Part shown: positions 34,401-42,546 of the stretch, piece by piece
Position numbering within the stretch: position 1 is the stretch's first letter
Layout: the number at the start of each line of letters is the position of its first letter
Assembly: GCF_040182365.1 (NCBI RefSeq)
Contig: NZ_CP144460.1
Coordinates: 5,076,935-5,140,934 of the forward strand
Source of the DNA: Xanthomonas sp. 10-10
GTDB lineage: Bacteria > Pseudomonadota > Gammaproteobacteria > Xanthomonadales > Xanthomonadaceae
DNA length: 64,000 nucleotides
Reading direction: 5' to 3'
Made by a program: the position numbers and the translations under genes
Notes under the pieces: model-generated
What the model was told of the DNA's origin: nothing
What the model saw: only the letters and a program-made list of their open reading frames with translations
The model's database searches: none

Positions 34401-34877
34401 GGCGCCGCCTTCCCAGCGCAGCAGCCAGTCGCGTCGCCAGGCCTGGTATTTCTCGAACACATTGCCCAACTCGCCGGCCAACGCCCACGGCTTGAGCGCA
34501 TCGCCGTCGGCCAGATAGCCTGCCAGCGGCGCCAATGCCGCATCGCTGCCCAGGTCGGCCTGCAACGCTGCGTACAGGCGCCACTGCGTGGTGGCCATGT
34601 CCAGATCGTCGTCGGCCGCGCCGAGGTTGCACTCCAGCGCGCGCGCGACGAATTCGCCAGGAGTCAGAAATTCCAGATTCGCCGCCACACCATGCTCGGC
34701 CGCCAGCGTGGACTGCAGCCAGCGCCGCATCGCCACCTGCGGGATCAGCACCACCTCCGGCTGCAACACCGGTTGACCGGTCACCGGCTGCCGCAACTCC
34801 TGCGCGAGCAAGGCAGCCAGGGTATCCAGCGCATTGGAAGGATAGAGACGGAAATCGGGCGCGGAGGTGGCGTGCAT
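31473..34877 (-). CDS. recC: Exodeoxyribonuclease V gamma subunit RecC
   Basis: The 1,134-residue protein is the scaffold and Chi-recognition subunit of RecBCD. It begins with F-R-L-Y-P-S-N-A-L-D-T-L and contains V-L-I-P-Q-V-A-M-R-R-W-L-Q, typical of the family, then a degenerate helicase fold with F-R-V-I-C-L-L-G-M-N-D-G-D-F-P-R-R. The ATG at 34877 is chosen where family similarity begins; an ATG at 34889 is equally possible and neither has a strong ribosome-binding site. It is the first gene of recC-recB-recD. Confidence 0.93.
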   Translation of the reverse strand: MHATSAPDFRLYPSNALDTLAALLAQELRQPVTGQPVLQPEVVLIPQVAMRRWLQSTLAAEHGVAANLEFLTPGEFVARALECNLGAADDDLDMATTQWRLYAALQADLGSDAALAPLAGYLADGDALKPWALAGELGNVFEKYQAWRRDWLLRWEGGADPDDPQARLWRSIASGRQYRARRIGQYLDRYARADGPLPQGLPKRLFAFAILNISPDVLRVLATQARVGTLHFYLPTPTQGYWGDLQTLWQRRREDGAVQLFADQVQENPLLQAWGAAGRDFMALVGDYEVVHPLAEIAAYADPLESGRRALADGGLGDSLLRRMQSDLFHRRAPGVPAALPTVNLHDPSLQVHACHTRLRELQVLHDHLRALLDDPRFDPPLQPREIAVLSPNIDPYVPYLDAVFGSHGNDDALPYALADASPLASEPLAEVFLTLLKLPIARFGLHEILDLLASAPIAEAAGLDEAGLERLRTWLHAAGARWGLDAAHRRQHQAPGDDAYTWRFALDRLLLGHASGADDDIDGVAPWPQLEGSAVAALDTLLRLLRVLERHQSILAEPMPPGQWRERLLELLEALIPNAPSAPRAQRALDRLRSLIDQFARDAQRAQYAGKVPAEVVRAHFAAVLGESDTRAPLLTGGISFGRMVPMRLLPFRVICLLGMNDGDFPRRDPAAGLNRLTAELGTERRRHGDRSTREDDRFLFLQLFASAQEVFYLSYLGADARDGSAREPSVLVSELLGSAAQYHADPAAIDTLVVHHPLQPFAAAAFGAAGDHGTDPRRFSYRRQWRPAVDSLAGQRQPLAPWVAAVLPADHIGLPASVSIDDLRRLFGDPAGQFLRHRLGMRLPDPASEDSDLEPLLAPTRGLDQYGLQQQVFEAALAGEVDGLYERLRARALLPSGPLGRRQLDERVAQLRPYADAFRQWRGDAPADSRRLQVRIGDTDVHGRVPGWYADGVGRVQVGALSGRSAIRHGLEWLLLRAAGERVPYVRFFEQDDGLGPHPIDADPLSQTQAQHALGELLQLYRHGLHMPLAFAPYSSWKYHQAARSDDLDKAIKDAAGQWQSSFGWSESHSPELRLVNRGRDPFADAQRFAEFAITSHRVYDLLERGNADATLEPERLIESWRHWHGAQEDAE

Positions 34878-35258
34878 GCGTGGGCGCATTGTGCCGGATG
34901 CCGGGGTAATGCGCGTTGACCTGCAGGGTGCAGGCCCGTCGATGTGTTCGCTCCTGCTGCGCAGATGCGCGGCGTGCGTGGAATGGACATGCAGCAACGC
35001 TCAGGCGAGCGCGGCCAGTGCCTGCGCTCGGTATCACGTCGCCGGTGCGCGGGATGCCCGAATGTTCATGCATTCGCCGACGTGCTTGCTGCCTGCGCGC
35101 ATGGCCAATTCCACGCGACAGGCAAGAGCCGCTCTGGTCCAGACAGACGTCAATGACGGGGTTGCCGCCGCACTGTGCGGGATCTGCCATGCCAGCTCGC
35201 CGGTGCGGGTGCCTGTGCGATCGCTGCACTCCACCGGCCACGATTGCAGCGGCCGCAA
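34878..35258. other. Intergenic region upstream of recC, no gene seen
   Basis: This stretch must contain the promoter of the minus-strand recC operon, but no convincing -35/-10 pair stands out. The open frames on both strands lack ribosome-binding sites and family features. Confidence 0.5.
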
Positions 35259-35293
35259 ATGCGATGGGCCGAGCATTGCCCGACCCATCGCAT
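35259..35293 (-). terminator. Hairpin downstream of the autotransporter remnant
   Basis: A perfect 10-base inverted repeat (ATGCGATGGG / CCCATCGCAT) with a 15-base loop is followed on the minus strand by TTGCGG. It lies 28 bases beyond the stop of the outer-membrane protein remnant and was probably its terminator. Confidence 0.5.
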
Positions 35294-35321
35294 GGCCTTT
35301 ACTGCGGCGCGTGCTGCGCGA

Positions 35322-35595
35322 TCAGTATTTCTTTTCCAGATTGATCATCCAGGTCTGGTCGTTGCCGCTGTCGCCATCGGTGATGCCGCGGTATTCCAGG
35401 CGCGTGGACAGGCCTTGTTCGGTCAGCAACGCCGCGCCGATGCCCACCATCAGGCGATTGCGATCGAACGCGCTTTGCCCGGTGCGATAGAACGGCCCGC
35501 CAGACAGATCGGCGTAGCTCAGCGTGGCATCGCCGCGGCCCTGGAAGTCGCGCTGTTATTCCACGCGCAGCTGCGGGGTCGGGTGTCTACTGGAG
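35322..35595 (-). pseudogene. C-terminal stump of an autotransporter-type outer-membrane beta-barrel
   Basis: The minus strand encodes the last strands of a barrel: R-D-F-Q-G-R-G-D-A-T-L-S-Y, F-D-R-N-R-L-M-V-G-I-G-A, L-S-T-R-L-E-Y-R-G, and the end M-I-N-L-E-K-K-Y with the terminal aromatic residue needed for barrel assembly. Upstream, T-P-Q-L-R-V-E is followed by TAA in place of the expected tyrosine codon, and then similarity fades. Both the in-frame stop and the loss of the N-terminal part mark it as dead. Confidence 0.7.
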
Positions 35596-35969
35596 GCTAC
35601 TGCCAACCACGCTAGAAAGATGCCGATCTCCTCTATCCACGTCAGCTGCAGAAAAGAGACGCGAGACCCACTGCGCAAAATCTAGGGTCAATAGCGTCAT
35701 TGCGATCTTTGTGCGCCCTTCCACTGCCGCGCTTGCATCTGCATGATGCCGCAGGCTCTCAGCAGGTAAACCCTACCGCCGCGTATGTTGAACCGCGATG
35801 CCACGCCGTGCGGCAGTTCGTGCGTTGCGGGACACGCTGTTACGCAGATGGCGACATGGTCGGCCACATCGCCCGCGGCATGAATGCGACAATACTGCAC
35901 GCAGCGGTTCGGTTATGTTCAGCCGTGTGACGGCTACTCTATTGCGTTGGAATTCTGTTAAAGGCTTCG
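35596..35969. other. Upstream region of the mla operon
   Basis: No gene is seen. The stretch is less GC-rich than its flanks and must carry the mla promoter; AAAGG lies about 6 bases before the mlaF ATG. The left part is the place where the rest of the beta-barrel gene was lost. Confidence 0.5.
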
Positions 35970-36764
35970 ATGACGGCGTCCGCCTCTCCTGTCGTGCAAT
36001 TGTCCGGTGTCCGCATCGATCGCGGCGGTCGCACGATCCTGCGCGACGTTTCGCTCGATGTGCCGCGCGGCAGCATCACTGCCGTGCTCGGTCCTTCCGG
36101 TAGCGGCAAGTCCACGATGCTGGCGGCGTTGACCGGCGAACTGCGCCCGGTGGCCGGCACGGTGACCTTGTTCGGCAACGCGATTCCACAGGGGAGCCGT
36201 GCACTGCTGGAGATGCGCCGCAACGTCGGCGTGCTGCTTCAGGGCAATGGCCTGCTGACCGACCTGAGCGTGGCCGACAACGTCGCGCTGCCGCTGCGCA
36301 CGCATACCCGTCTGCCGGCGACGGTGTTGCAGCGCCTGGTGCAGATGAAGCTGCATGCGGTGGGCCTGCTGGCTGCCGCCGATGCCTGGCCGCGCGAACT
36401 GTCAGGCGGCATGGCACGGCGTGTGGCGCTGGCGCGCGCGCTGGCGCTGGACCCGCCGCTGATGATCTACGACGAGCCGCTGACCGGGCTGGACCCGATC
36501 GCCTCGGGCGTGATCATGAGCCTGATCCAGCGCCTCAACGACAGCCTGGGCCTGACCAGCATCATCGTCAGCCACCACGTGCACGAGACCCTGCCGATCT
36601 GCGACCAGGCGGTGGTCATCGCCAATGGCGGCATCGTGTTCGCCGGCACGCCCGAGCAGTTGCAGGACAGCACCGATCCGCTGGTGCAGCAGTTCCTGCA
36701 TGGCCAGCCGGATGGGCCGATCGCCTTCGACGCGGCGCCGCGGCGCGACCGGAGTGCTGCCTGA
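35970..36764 (+). CDS. mlaF: Phospholipid ABC transporter ATPase MlaF
   Basis: The 264-residue ATPase has Walker A G-P-S-G-S-G-K-S-T at 41-49, a Q-loop near Q-G-N-G, the signature L-S-G-G-M-A-R-R, Walker B with Y-D-E-P-L-T-G-L-D-P, and the switch histidine in S-H-H. It powers the inner-membrane MlaFEDB complex, which moves phospholipids between the inner membrane and MlaC to keep the outer membrane asymmetric. The stop overlaps the mlaE start (TGATG). Confidence 0.95.
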   Translation: MTASASPVVQLSGVRIDRGGRTILRDVSLDVPRGSITAVLGPSGSGKSTMLAALTGELRPVAGTVTLFGNAIPQGSRALLEMRRNVGVLLQGNGLLTDLSVADNVALPLRTHTRLPATVLQRLVQMKLHAVGLLAAADAWPRELSGGMARRVALARALALDPPLMIYDEPLTGLDPIASGVIMSLIQRLNDSLGLTSIIVSHHVHETLPICDQAVVIANGGIVFAGTPEQLQDSTDPLVQQFLHGQPDGPIAFDAAPRRDRSAA

Positions 36765-37513
36765 TGGCCATGGTCGAATCGATCCGCGCCTTTGGCCGCG
36801 CCGGGCTGTTCTCGCTGACCGTGCTGCGCGGCTCGGTGCCCACGCGCGACTTCATCGCCGAGCTGGTGCGCGAGATCTACAAGGTCGGCGCGCGCTCGCT
36901 GCCGATCATCGCCGTCGGCGGCGCCTTTGTCGGCCTGGTGCTGACCCTGCAGGGCTACCGCACACTGACCACCTACGGTGCGTCGGATGCGCTGTCCACC
37001 TTGCTGGGGCTGTCGCTATACCGCGAGCTGGCACCGGTGCTGACTGCGCTGTTGTTCATCGGCCGCGCCGGCAGCTCGATCGCCGCCGAACTCGGCCTGA
37101 TGCGCGCCACCGACCAGATCAAGGCGCTGGAGCTGATGGCCATCGATCCGGTGGCCAAGGCGGTGGCGCCGCGCTTCTGGGCGGCGGTGCTGACGGTGCC
37201 GCTGCTGACCGGCGTGTTCTGCTCTCTGGCCATTACCGGCGGCTACTTCGAAGCCGTGCACGTGCTGGGCATCGACAACGGCACATTCTGGTCGGGGTTG
37301 AGCAACAGCGTGGACTTCTGGGACGACTTTGGCGTGGCGATGCTCAAGTCGGCGATCTTCGGTGGCACCGCCGCGCTGGTGGCCGCGTATGTGGGTTTCC
37401 ACGCCGAGCCGACCATCGAAGGCACCTCGATCGCCACCACCCGCGCGGTGGTGAACGCCTCGCTTCTGGTGCTGATGTTCAACTTCGTCCTTTCTGCAAT
37501 GTTGTTTAGGTGA
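36764..37513 (+). CDS. mlaE: Phospholipid ABC transporter permease MlaE
   Basis: The 249-residue permease has about five to six hydrophobic helices and the family patterns F-V-G-L-V-L-T-L-Q-G-Y, E-L-A-P-V-L-T-A-L-L-F-I-G-R-A-G-S-S-I-A-A-E-L-G and the matching E-L-M-A-I-D-P. It forms the membrane core of the Mla transporter with MlaF and MlaD. It starts inside the last codons of mlaF. Confidence 0.95.
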   Translation: MAMVESIRAFGRAGLFSLTVLRGSVPTRDFIAELVREIYKVGARSLPIIAVGGAFVGLVLTLQGYRTLTTYGASDALSTLLGLSLYRELAPVLTALLFIGRAGSSIAAELGLMRATDQIKALELMAIDPVAKAVAPRFWAAVLTVPLLTGVFCSLAITGGYFEAVHVLGIDNGTFWSGLSNSVDFWDDFGVAMLKSAIFGGTAALVAAYVGFHAEPTIEGTSIATTRAVVNASLLVLMFNFVLSAMLFR

Positions 37514-37521
37514 GATAGCCC

Positions 37522-38070
37522 ATGGCCATGCGTGGACCACGACTCGAATTCGCCGTCGGCGCCTTTTTGCTGCTGACCCTGGCCTCGCTGCTGGTGCTGG
37601 CGGTGGCCTCGACCAATCAACGCTGGGGCTTCGGATCCAGCCAGTACACGCTGACTGCGCGCTTCAGCCAGATCGGCCAGCTGCGCGCGCAGGCGCCGGT
37701 GAAGATCGGCGGGGTGACCATCGGCAAGGTGTCCGAGATCAGCCTGGATCCGACCAAGTTCGATTCGGTGGTGACGCTGTCGCTGGACACCAAATACAAG
37801 GACCTCCCCGCCGACACCTCGGCCGGTATCTTCACCAGCGGCTTGCTGGGCGAGAGCTATATCGGCCTGCAGCCGGGCGGCGACCCGGACACGCTCAAGC
37901 CGGGCGAAGAGATCGGCTTCACCCAACCGGCGGTGGATCTGCTGCAGCTGGTCGGCAAGTACATGTTCAGTGGTGGCGGTAGTGGCGGCAGCAATGCCCC
38001 GGCCGCCACCGATGGCCAGGCCCCCGCGCCTGCCCAGCCCGCTCCTCCCTCTACGGAACCACACCAATGA
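37522..38070 (+). CDS. mlaD: MCE-domain phospholipid-binding protein MlaD
   Basis: The 182-residue protein has one membrane helix (about 12-32) and an MCE domain (about 38-118: Y-T-L-T-A-R-F, G-Q-L-R-A-Q-A-P-V-K-I-G-G-V-T-I-G-K-V). A hydrophobic stretch (V-D-L-L-Q-L-V-G-K-Y) would line the hexamer's central channel, and a Gly/Ala/Pro-rich tail follows. It receives or delivers lipid at the periplasmic face of MlaE. Its stop overlaps the mlaC ATG (ATGA). Confidence 0.95.
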   Translation: MAMRGPRLEFAVGAFLLLTLASLLVLAVASTNQRWGFGSSQYTLTARFSQIGQLRAQAPVKIGGVTIGKVSEISLDPTKFDSVVTLSLDTKYKDLPADTSAGIFTSGLLGESYIGLQPGGDPDTLKPGEEIGFTQPAVDLLQLVGKYMFSGGGSGGSNAPAATDGQAPAPAQPAPPSTEPHQ

Positions 38071-38729
38071 AGACCACCCTGCTCTCCACCATCCTGGCCT
38101 CGACCCTGCTGGTGTGCGCACCGGCCACCGTGCTGGCGCAGCCGGCTGCCGCCAGCGCGCCCGCGCAGGGCGCGGCCACCAAGACCGTCATCGACAGCAG
38201 CACCCGCATCCTGACTACGCTGGACCAGCGCCGCGCCGAGTTCCGCAGTAACCCGGCCGCCCTGCGCCAGTACATCAACGGCGAATTGAACAAGGCCTTC
38301 GACCGCGACTACTCCGCCCGCCTGGTGCTGGGCGTGCACGGCCGTGGCGCCTCCGACGCGGACATCAAGCTGTTTGCCGACGCACTGGCCGAGAACCTGA
38401 TGCAGCGCTACGGCACTGCGCTGCTCAACTTCGAAGGCAAGCCGACCTTCCGCGCCAAGTCCGAGAGCGCGCTGCCGGGCAACCGCGGCGTCAAGGTCTC
38501 CACCGACCTGCTGCGTGCCGGCAACGACCCGACCCCGGTCGATTACCTGATGCGCAACAGCGGTGGCCAGTGGAAGATCTTCGACGTGATGATCGAAGGC
38601 ATTTCCTACGTACAGACCTTCAAGACCCAGTTCGATGGCCCGTTGCGCGAGAAGGGCATCGCCAAGGTCGCCGCCGATCTGCGCAGCGGCAACCTGCAGG
38701 TCGGTGCGGCACCGGCCAATGGCAAGTAA
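38067..38729 (+). CDS. mlaC: Periplasmic phospholipid carrier MlaC
   Basis: The 220-residue protein starts with a signal peptide ending V-L-A-Q near residue 25. The mature part shows the MlaC pattern: helices with F-R-S-N-P-A-A-L-R-Q-Y-I-N, the core V-D-Y-L-M-R-N-S-G-G-Q-W-K-I-F-D-V-M-I-E-G, and S-Y-V-Q-T-F-K-T-Q-F. It shuttles phospholipid across the periplasm between the MlaA complex and MlaFEDB. Confidence 0.95.
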   Translation: MKTTLLSTILASTLLVCAPATVLAQPAAASAPAQGAATKTVIDSSTRILTTLDQRRAEFRSNPAALRQYINGELNKAFDRDYSARLVLGVHGRGASDADIKLFADALAENLMQRYGTALLNFEGKPTFRAKSESALPGNRGVKVSTDLLRAGNDPTPVDYLMRNSGGQWKIFDVMIEGISYVQTFKTQFDGPLREKGIAKVAADLRSGNLQVGAAPANGK

Positions 38730-39012
38730 CAGCACCGTGCAACGCAACGGCGACACGCTGGCGCTGAGCGGCGTGCTCGACCGTACCGCGGTCACTGCGG
38801 CCTGGCCGCAGGCGATCGCCCAGCTCGATGGCATTCGCACGCTGGACCTGACAGGTGTACAACGCCTGGACAGTGCCGGCGTTGCGATGCTGGCCGAACT
38901 GGCCGCGCGGCTACGCGGCAACGGCACGGTGGCGGTGGTGGGCGAGGCGTCCGGTCTGGACGAATTGCGCGCCGCCTATCGCTTGTCTCCCACTCTCGAT
39001 TTTCAGGCCTGA
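38719..39012 (+). CDS. mlaB: STAS-domain protein MlaB
   Basis: The 97-residue product is a single STAS domain with L-D-L-T-G-V-Q-R-L-D-S-A-G-V-A-M-L. In E. coli MlaB binds MlaF and sets transporter activity and stability. The gene overlaps the end of mlaC by 11 bases. Confidence 0.88.
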   Translation: MASNSTVQRNGDTLALSGVLDRTAVTAAWPQAIAQLDGIRTLDLTGVQRLDSAGVAMLAELAARLRGNGTVAVVGEASGLDELRAAYRLSPTLDFQA

Positions 39013-39022
39013 GCGCCACGCC

Positions 39023-40078
39023 ATGACCCAGTTACGCCCCCTCCCCTTGCTGGCCTGCCTGTTGCTGGGCGCCTGCGCCAGCCAGGCGCCGAAGTCGGCG
39101 CCGCCGTCGGCCAGTGCCGATACCCCATCCAGTACGGAAGCACCGGTGCGTGACGATTCCGGAGTGACCGCGCAACCGGCCGCCGCCGGTTTTGCCGCGC
39201 CCGATGCGGTGCCTGCCAGCGTGGCCGCGGCGCCCGCCCAGCAACCCGCTGGTGATGCCGGTACCGACGCGGCAGGTGCGCCGACCTCGGCCGAAGACGA
39301 CTTCGCTGCGCTGTATGGCACAGCCGCCCCACAGGCCGGCGCCGACGGTGCGCCGGCACAGCCGGGCGCCGCACCGGCCTACGACCCGTGGGAGCGCTAC
39401 AACCGCGGCATGCACCGCTTCAACCTGGCGGTGGACCGTGGCGTGGCGCGTCCGTTGGCCACCGGCTATACCAAGGTGGTGCCGCGTCCGGCCCGCCTGG
39501 GCGTGACCAACTTCTTCGACAATCTCGGCACGCCGCTGACCATGGTCAACCAGTTGCTGCAGGGCCACCCGGTGTATGCGGTGCAGTCGCTGGGTCGCTT
39601 CGTGATGAATTCCACGCTGGGCGTGGCCGGCCTGTTCGACCCGGCCTCCGCAGCCGGCATTCCGCGTCGCAGCGAAGACTTCGGTCAGACCCTGGGTGTG
39701 TGGGGCTGGCGCAATTCGCGCTACTTCGAATTGCCGCTGTTCGGCCCACGCACCGTGCGCGACACCTTCGGCCTGGGCGGCGACATTCCGCTCTCGCCGT
39801 TGCGTCAGGTCGACGACAGCGGCGCGCGTTTCGCCCTGCAGGGCCTGCAGCTGGTGGATACGCGCTCGCAGCTGATGTCGCTGGATTCGCTGCGCGACCA
39901 AGCACCGGACGAATACGCACTGACCCGCGATGCGTGGATGCAGCGCCGCAACTACCAGATCGTGCGCGATCTGCGCAGCCATCGCGACAAGAACAACGAG
40001 CTGCCCGACTACCTGCGCGAAGACAAGGACAGCACGGTGCCGGTGGATGCGATGCCGATCCCCAACTGGGTACGTTGA
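39023..40078 (+). CDS. mlaA: Outer-membrane lipoprotein MlaA (VacJ) with an extended N-terminal linker
   Basis: The 351-residue lipoprotein has lipobox L-G-A-C (Cys18). Residues about 20-120 are a low-complexity Ala/Pro/Ser linker; the MlaA domain follows, from Y-D-P-W-E-R-Y-N-R through N-F-F-D-N-L-G-T-P, F-V-M-N-S-T-L-G-V-A-G-L-F-D-P-A, and F-G-Q-T-L-G-V-W-G. MlaA sits in the outer membrane with a porin and removes misplaced phospholipids from the outer leaflet. E. coli MlaA is about 250 residues, so the linker is a lineage-specific extension. It begins 10 bases after mlaB; in E. coli mlaA is unlinked from mlaFEDCB. Confidence 0.93.
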   Translation: MTQLRPLPLLACLLLGACASQAPKSAPPSASADTPSSTEAPVRDDSGVTAQPAAAGFAAPDAVPASVAAAPAQQPAGDAGTDAAGAPTSAEDDFAALYGTAAPQAGADGAPAQPGAAPAYDPWERYNRGMHRFNLAVDRGVARPLATGYTKVVPRPARLGVTNFFDNLGTPLTMVNQLLQGHPVYAVQSLGRFVMNSTLGVAGLFDPASAAGIPRRSEDFGQTLGVWGWRNSRYFELPLFGPRTVRDTFGLGGDIPLSPLRQVDDSGARFALQGLQLVDTRSQLMSLDSLRDQAPDEYALTRDAWMQRRNYQIVRDLRSHRDKNNELPDYLREDKDSTVPVDAMPIPNWVR

Positions 40079-40110
40079 TCGGCTGCGCTGCGGTTTGCAA
40101 TCAATACGAA

Positions 40111-40137
40111 AGCCCGGGAGCGATCCCGGGCTTTTTG
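40111..40137 (+). terminator. Intrinsic terminator of the mla operon
   Basis: A perfect 9-base stem (AGCCCGGGA / TCCCGGGCT) with a 4-base loop is followed by TTTTT, 32 bases after the mlaA stop. Confidence 0.9.
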
Positions 40138-40267
40138 CTTATGGCCCTCCTGCAGATGATGACGTCCGTGCGTGGATGCCACCACGGATGCCCTGATCGA
40201 TCCGTTCTTTCTCTGTCCATCAACCACCCAGATCACCTGTGTGCGGAAGACCCGGATGCCGGTGTAC

Positions 40268-40840
40268 TCAGGGCCCGGTCGCCGCCCCTTCGAAAATACG
40301 CGGCAATGCCTCGTAGCCTGAACCGAGCAAGGTTTTAATACTGCGGGTCTGCGTGTTGCGGATGAATTGGATGAGGCTCGTTCCGGCACAACGGATCGAG
40401 AAGCAGGCACGGTCGATGACATAGAACTTGAACGTAGCGTCCTGGTCGCGCCGCCAGCACAGAAACTCGCCGTTGATGCTGCCGCCGTAGAAGCGAAGCT
40501 CCTCGAAGAAACGGGCGATGTCACGGCTTTCGTCGTCGTAGGGTTCAAGACAATCGGGATCGCCGATCACGCTGCCGTCTTCCCGGTATTGATCGACCAG
40601 CGAATGGACCTGGTCGTGGAGTTCGACACCTCGAACGAGCAGGCCGTCATTGCCGAACATGCTGAAGGGCATCTCGATGACGAAAAGGCCGTTGGTGGTG
40701 CCGTAGCCGAATGTGCGAGCGAAGAGCGTGTAGGACGGTGGCAGCGGGCCGATCTGCGCTTGCAGGTCTGAAATCTCTGCGGCCGATGCCGTGCGCGTGA
40801 TGGTCGCACGATCGAAAAGTTGAGTGAGGTCGTCGGCCAT
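40268..40840 (-). CDS. SMI1/KNR4 (SUKH) domain protein
   Basis: The 190-residue product shows the SUKH pattern: an N-terminal helix with A-E-I-S-D-L-Q-A-Q-I-G-P-L-P-P-S-Y, then F-A-R-T-F-G-Y-G, and the strand-rich F-V-I-E-M-P-F. Many SUKH proteins are immunity proteins against contact-dependent or polymorphic toxins, but no toxin gene adjoins this one. AAGGAACC precedes the ATG at 40840; a long in-frame extension upstream looks non-coding. Confidence 0.8.
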   Translation of the reverse strand: MADDLTQLFDRATITRTASAAEISDLQAQIGPLPPSYTLFARTFGYGTTNGLFVIEMPFSMFGNDGLLVRGVELHDQVHSLVDQYREDGSVIGDPDCLEPYDDESRDIARFFEELRFYGGSINGEFLCWRRDQDATFKFYVIDRACFSIRCAGTSLIQFIRNTQTRSIKTLLGSGYEALPRIFEGAATGP

Positions 40841-41089
40841 CAAGGTTCCTTCGAAAAGACGCCAGGCCAGTCGCTCGTCATCGGCCTTGGCATCAGGTGC
40901 TCGTCTCCAGCGCTGCTGCACTGTCGTTGCGAAGCATGGGTGATTCTTTGGCGTGGCGTGTGGATGTCCATCATTGACTGCCGCGTGACCGCGCTTGATT
41001 CCGTCCCTGGCCTGGGTCCGACGGACTCGATGCAGACATCTGGTCTCGTTCTTTGATCGAAAGACCACAGAAAAACTGTTTAGGCGTGG

Positions 41090-41368
41090 TCACATCCGCT
41101 TGCGGAGACCTTGAATTTTGAACGAGAGCCACGAAGACAACAGGCAAAACGCAAAACCGACCACAAGCGCAACCGCCACCATTGGCCATCCTGTGGTCCA
41201 TTGGACACGGTAAAAGCAAGTTGCCGGCTCGCTATTGATGAGCGCGCCATCAGGACATGGATTGGCCAGGCGGCTGTGATACAGCAGCACCACGCCCGTT
41301 ACACAGGCAAGGGCGCTGCTCAGGATAAGCATCAGAACACCGGCTCGAACGAGTAACTTGCCTGGCAT
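41090..41368 (-). CDS. Small two-helix membrane protein
   Basis: The 92-residue product has two membrane helices (about 8-28 and 60-82) separated by a loop with two cysteines (N-P-C-P-D-G and A-T-C-F-Y). No ribosome-binding site is obvious before the ATG at 41368. No family was recognised. It ends close to the glutathione peroxidase gene on the same strand, which lies upstream of it. Confidence 0.55.
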   Translation of the reverse strand: MPGKLLVRAGVLMLILSSALACVTGVVLLYHSRLANPCPDGALINSEPATCFYRVQWTTGWPMVAVALVVGFAFCLLSSWLSFKIQGLRKRM

Positions 41369-41387
41369 TGAAGGACGACTGCCTGCG

Positions 41388-41939
41388 TCATGCAGTGGCG
41401 GCCAGTGCCGCATCCACTGCCTGACGCAAGCGCGCATCGTCTGCCGGCACGTCGGGAGCGAAGCGCTCGATAACCGTGCCGTCGCGGCCGACCAGGAATT
41501 TTTCGAAGTTCCACAGCACGCCCGGCGCGGGGTTTGCGGCAATGCCGTAGCCGGCGAGTTTCTCGCGCATCGGGCCATCGCCGGTGGCGCTCGGGCGTGC
41601 GCTGGTCAGGGCCTGATACAGCGGATGGGTGTCGGTACCGGTGACGGCGATCTTGGAGAACAGCGGGAAGGTGACGTCGTAGGTGAGCTGGCAGAACTGC
41701 GCGATCTCCGCCTCGCTGCCGGGCTCCTGTCCGTTGAAGTCGTTGGCTGGGAACGCCAGCACTTCCAGACCCGCGGCGTGCTTGTCGCGGTACAGCGCTT
41801 CCAGGCCTTCGTATTGCGGGGTGAGGCCGCACTTGGAGGCGACGTTGACCACCAGCAGCACCTTGCCGCGGTAGTCGGCCAGCGTGGCGGGCTCACCGTC
41901 GATGCGGGCCACGGGGATGTCGTACAGCGTCTGGCTCAT
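41388..41939 (-). CDS. Glutathione peroxidase family thiol peroxidase
   Basis: The 183-residue enzyme has the catalytic tetrad positions: Cys37 in N-V-A-S-K-C-G-L-T, Gln in F-N-G-Q-E-P-G, and Trp-Asn in L-W-N-F-E-K-F. A cysteine replaces the selenocysteine of animal enzymes; such bacterial proteins usually reduce peroxides with thioredoxin rather than glutathione. It is predicted cytosolic. The ATG at 41939 has AGGA upstream and the longer frame does not align with the family. Confidence 0.92.
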   Translation of the reverse strand: MSQTLYDIPVARIDGEPATLADYRGKVLLVVNVASKCGLTPQYEGLEALYRDKHAAGLEVLAFPANDFNGQEPGSEAEIAQFCQLTYDVTFPLFSKIAVTGTDTHPLYQALTSARPSATGDGPMREKLAGYGIAANPAPGVLWNFEKFLVGRDGTVIERFAPDVPADDARLRQAVDAALAATA

Positions 41940-42072
41940 CGATACGTCCTGGACAGGTAGAGCCGAGAGCATAAACCGCCACTGGCTCATGGCGCTTGCA
42001 GTTATCTCCAGCGACGCGCACGGGCCAAGCGGCTGATCGGCCCGTGCAAGCGCTTGGACATATTTGAAGCCA

Positions 42073-42456
42073 TCAATCGATGCACAACGCGGCCTGGCCC
42101 ATGCCGCCGATCACTTCCTGGCGGCAGCCGAAGCGGTCGCTGTCGCGCTGGCAGGTGCCGGTGGTGGCGGTACCGGTCGGCACGATGCTGGTGGCCAGGC
42201 AATCGCCGCTGCACTCGGCATTGTCGGTGCAGGTCTTGCCGGCATCGGCATACGGCACGATACAACGCGGAATCTGCATGCGGCCTACCGGACGCAGTTG
42301 GCCGCCTTTTGCGGTGCAGGCGGCAGCATCATCGGTGGAACCTGCGTTCGCAGCCGGTGGCGCGCTCGCTGCAACGCCGGACTTGGCGGCAGGCGTATTG
42401 CTACATGCGGCCAGCAGCAGCGCGCACAGCATCGGGTGGATCCATCGGGCCGCCAT
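42073..42456 (-). CDS. Small cysteine-rich lipoprotein
   Basis: The 127-residue product has a lipoprotein signal with lipobox L-A-A-C (Cys18), an Ala/Pro-rich linker, and a domain with six or more cysteines (A-C-T-A-K-G-G, R-C-I-V-P, T-C-T-D-N-A-E-C-S-G-D-C) likely held by disulfides. This resembles small secreted cysteine-rich domains of unknown function. It is predicted to sit in the periplasm or outer membrane. Confidence 0.8.
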   Translation of the reverse strand: MAARWIHPMLCALLLAACSNTPAAKSGVAASAPPAANAGSTDDAAACTAKGGQLRPVGRMQIPRCIVPYADAGKTCTDNAECSGDCLATSIVPTGTATTGTCQRDSDRFGCRQEVIGGMGQAALCID

Positions 42457-42546
42457 GGGAATCTCTCTGGGACAAGGGGCCTACAAGCATCGCGGTGGCG
42501 ATGTCTGCGTGGCGTGGTCGGCATGGGACGCCCAAAAAAATCTGCC

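Noticed and set aside
40268..40840. SUKH protein considered as part of a polymorphic-toxin immunity array
   Set aside because: No toxin, Rhs/CDI gene or further immunity gene lies nearby, so only the domain is reported.
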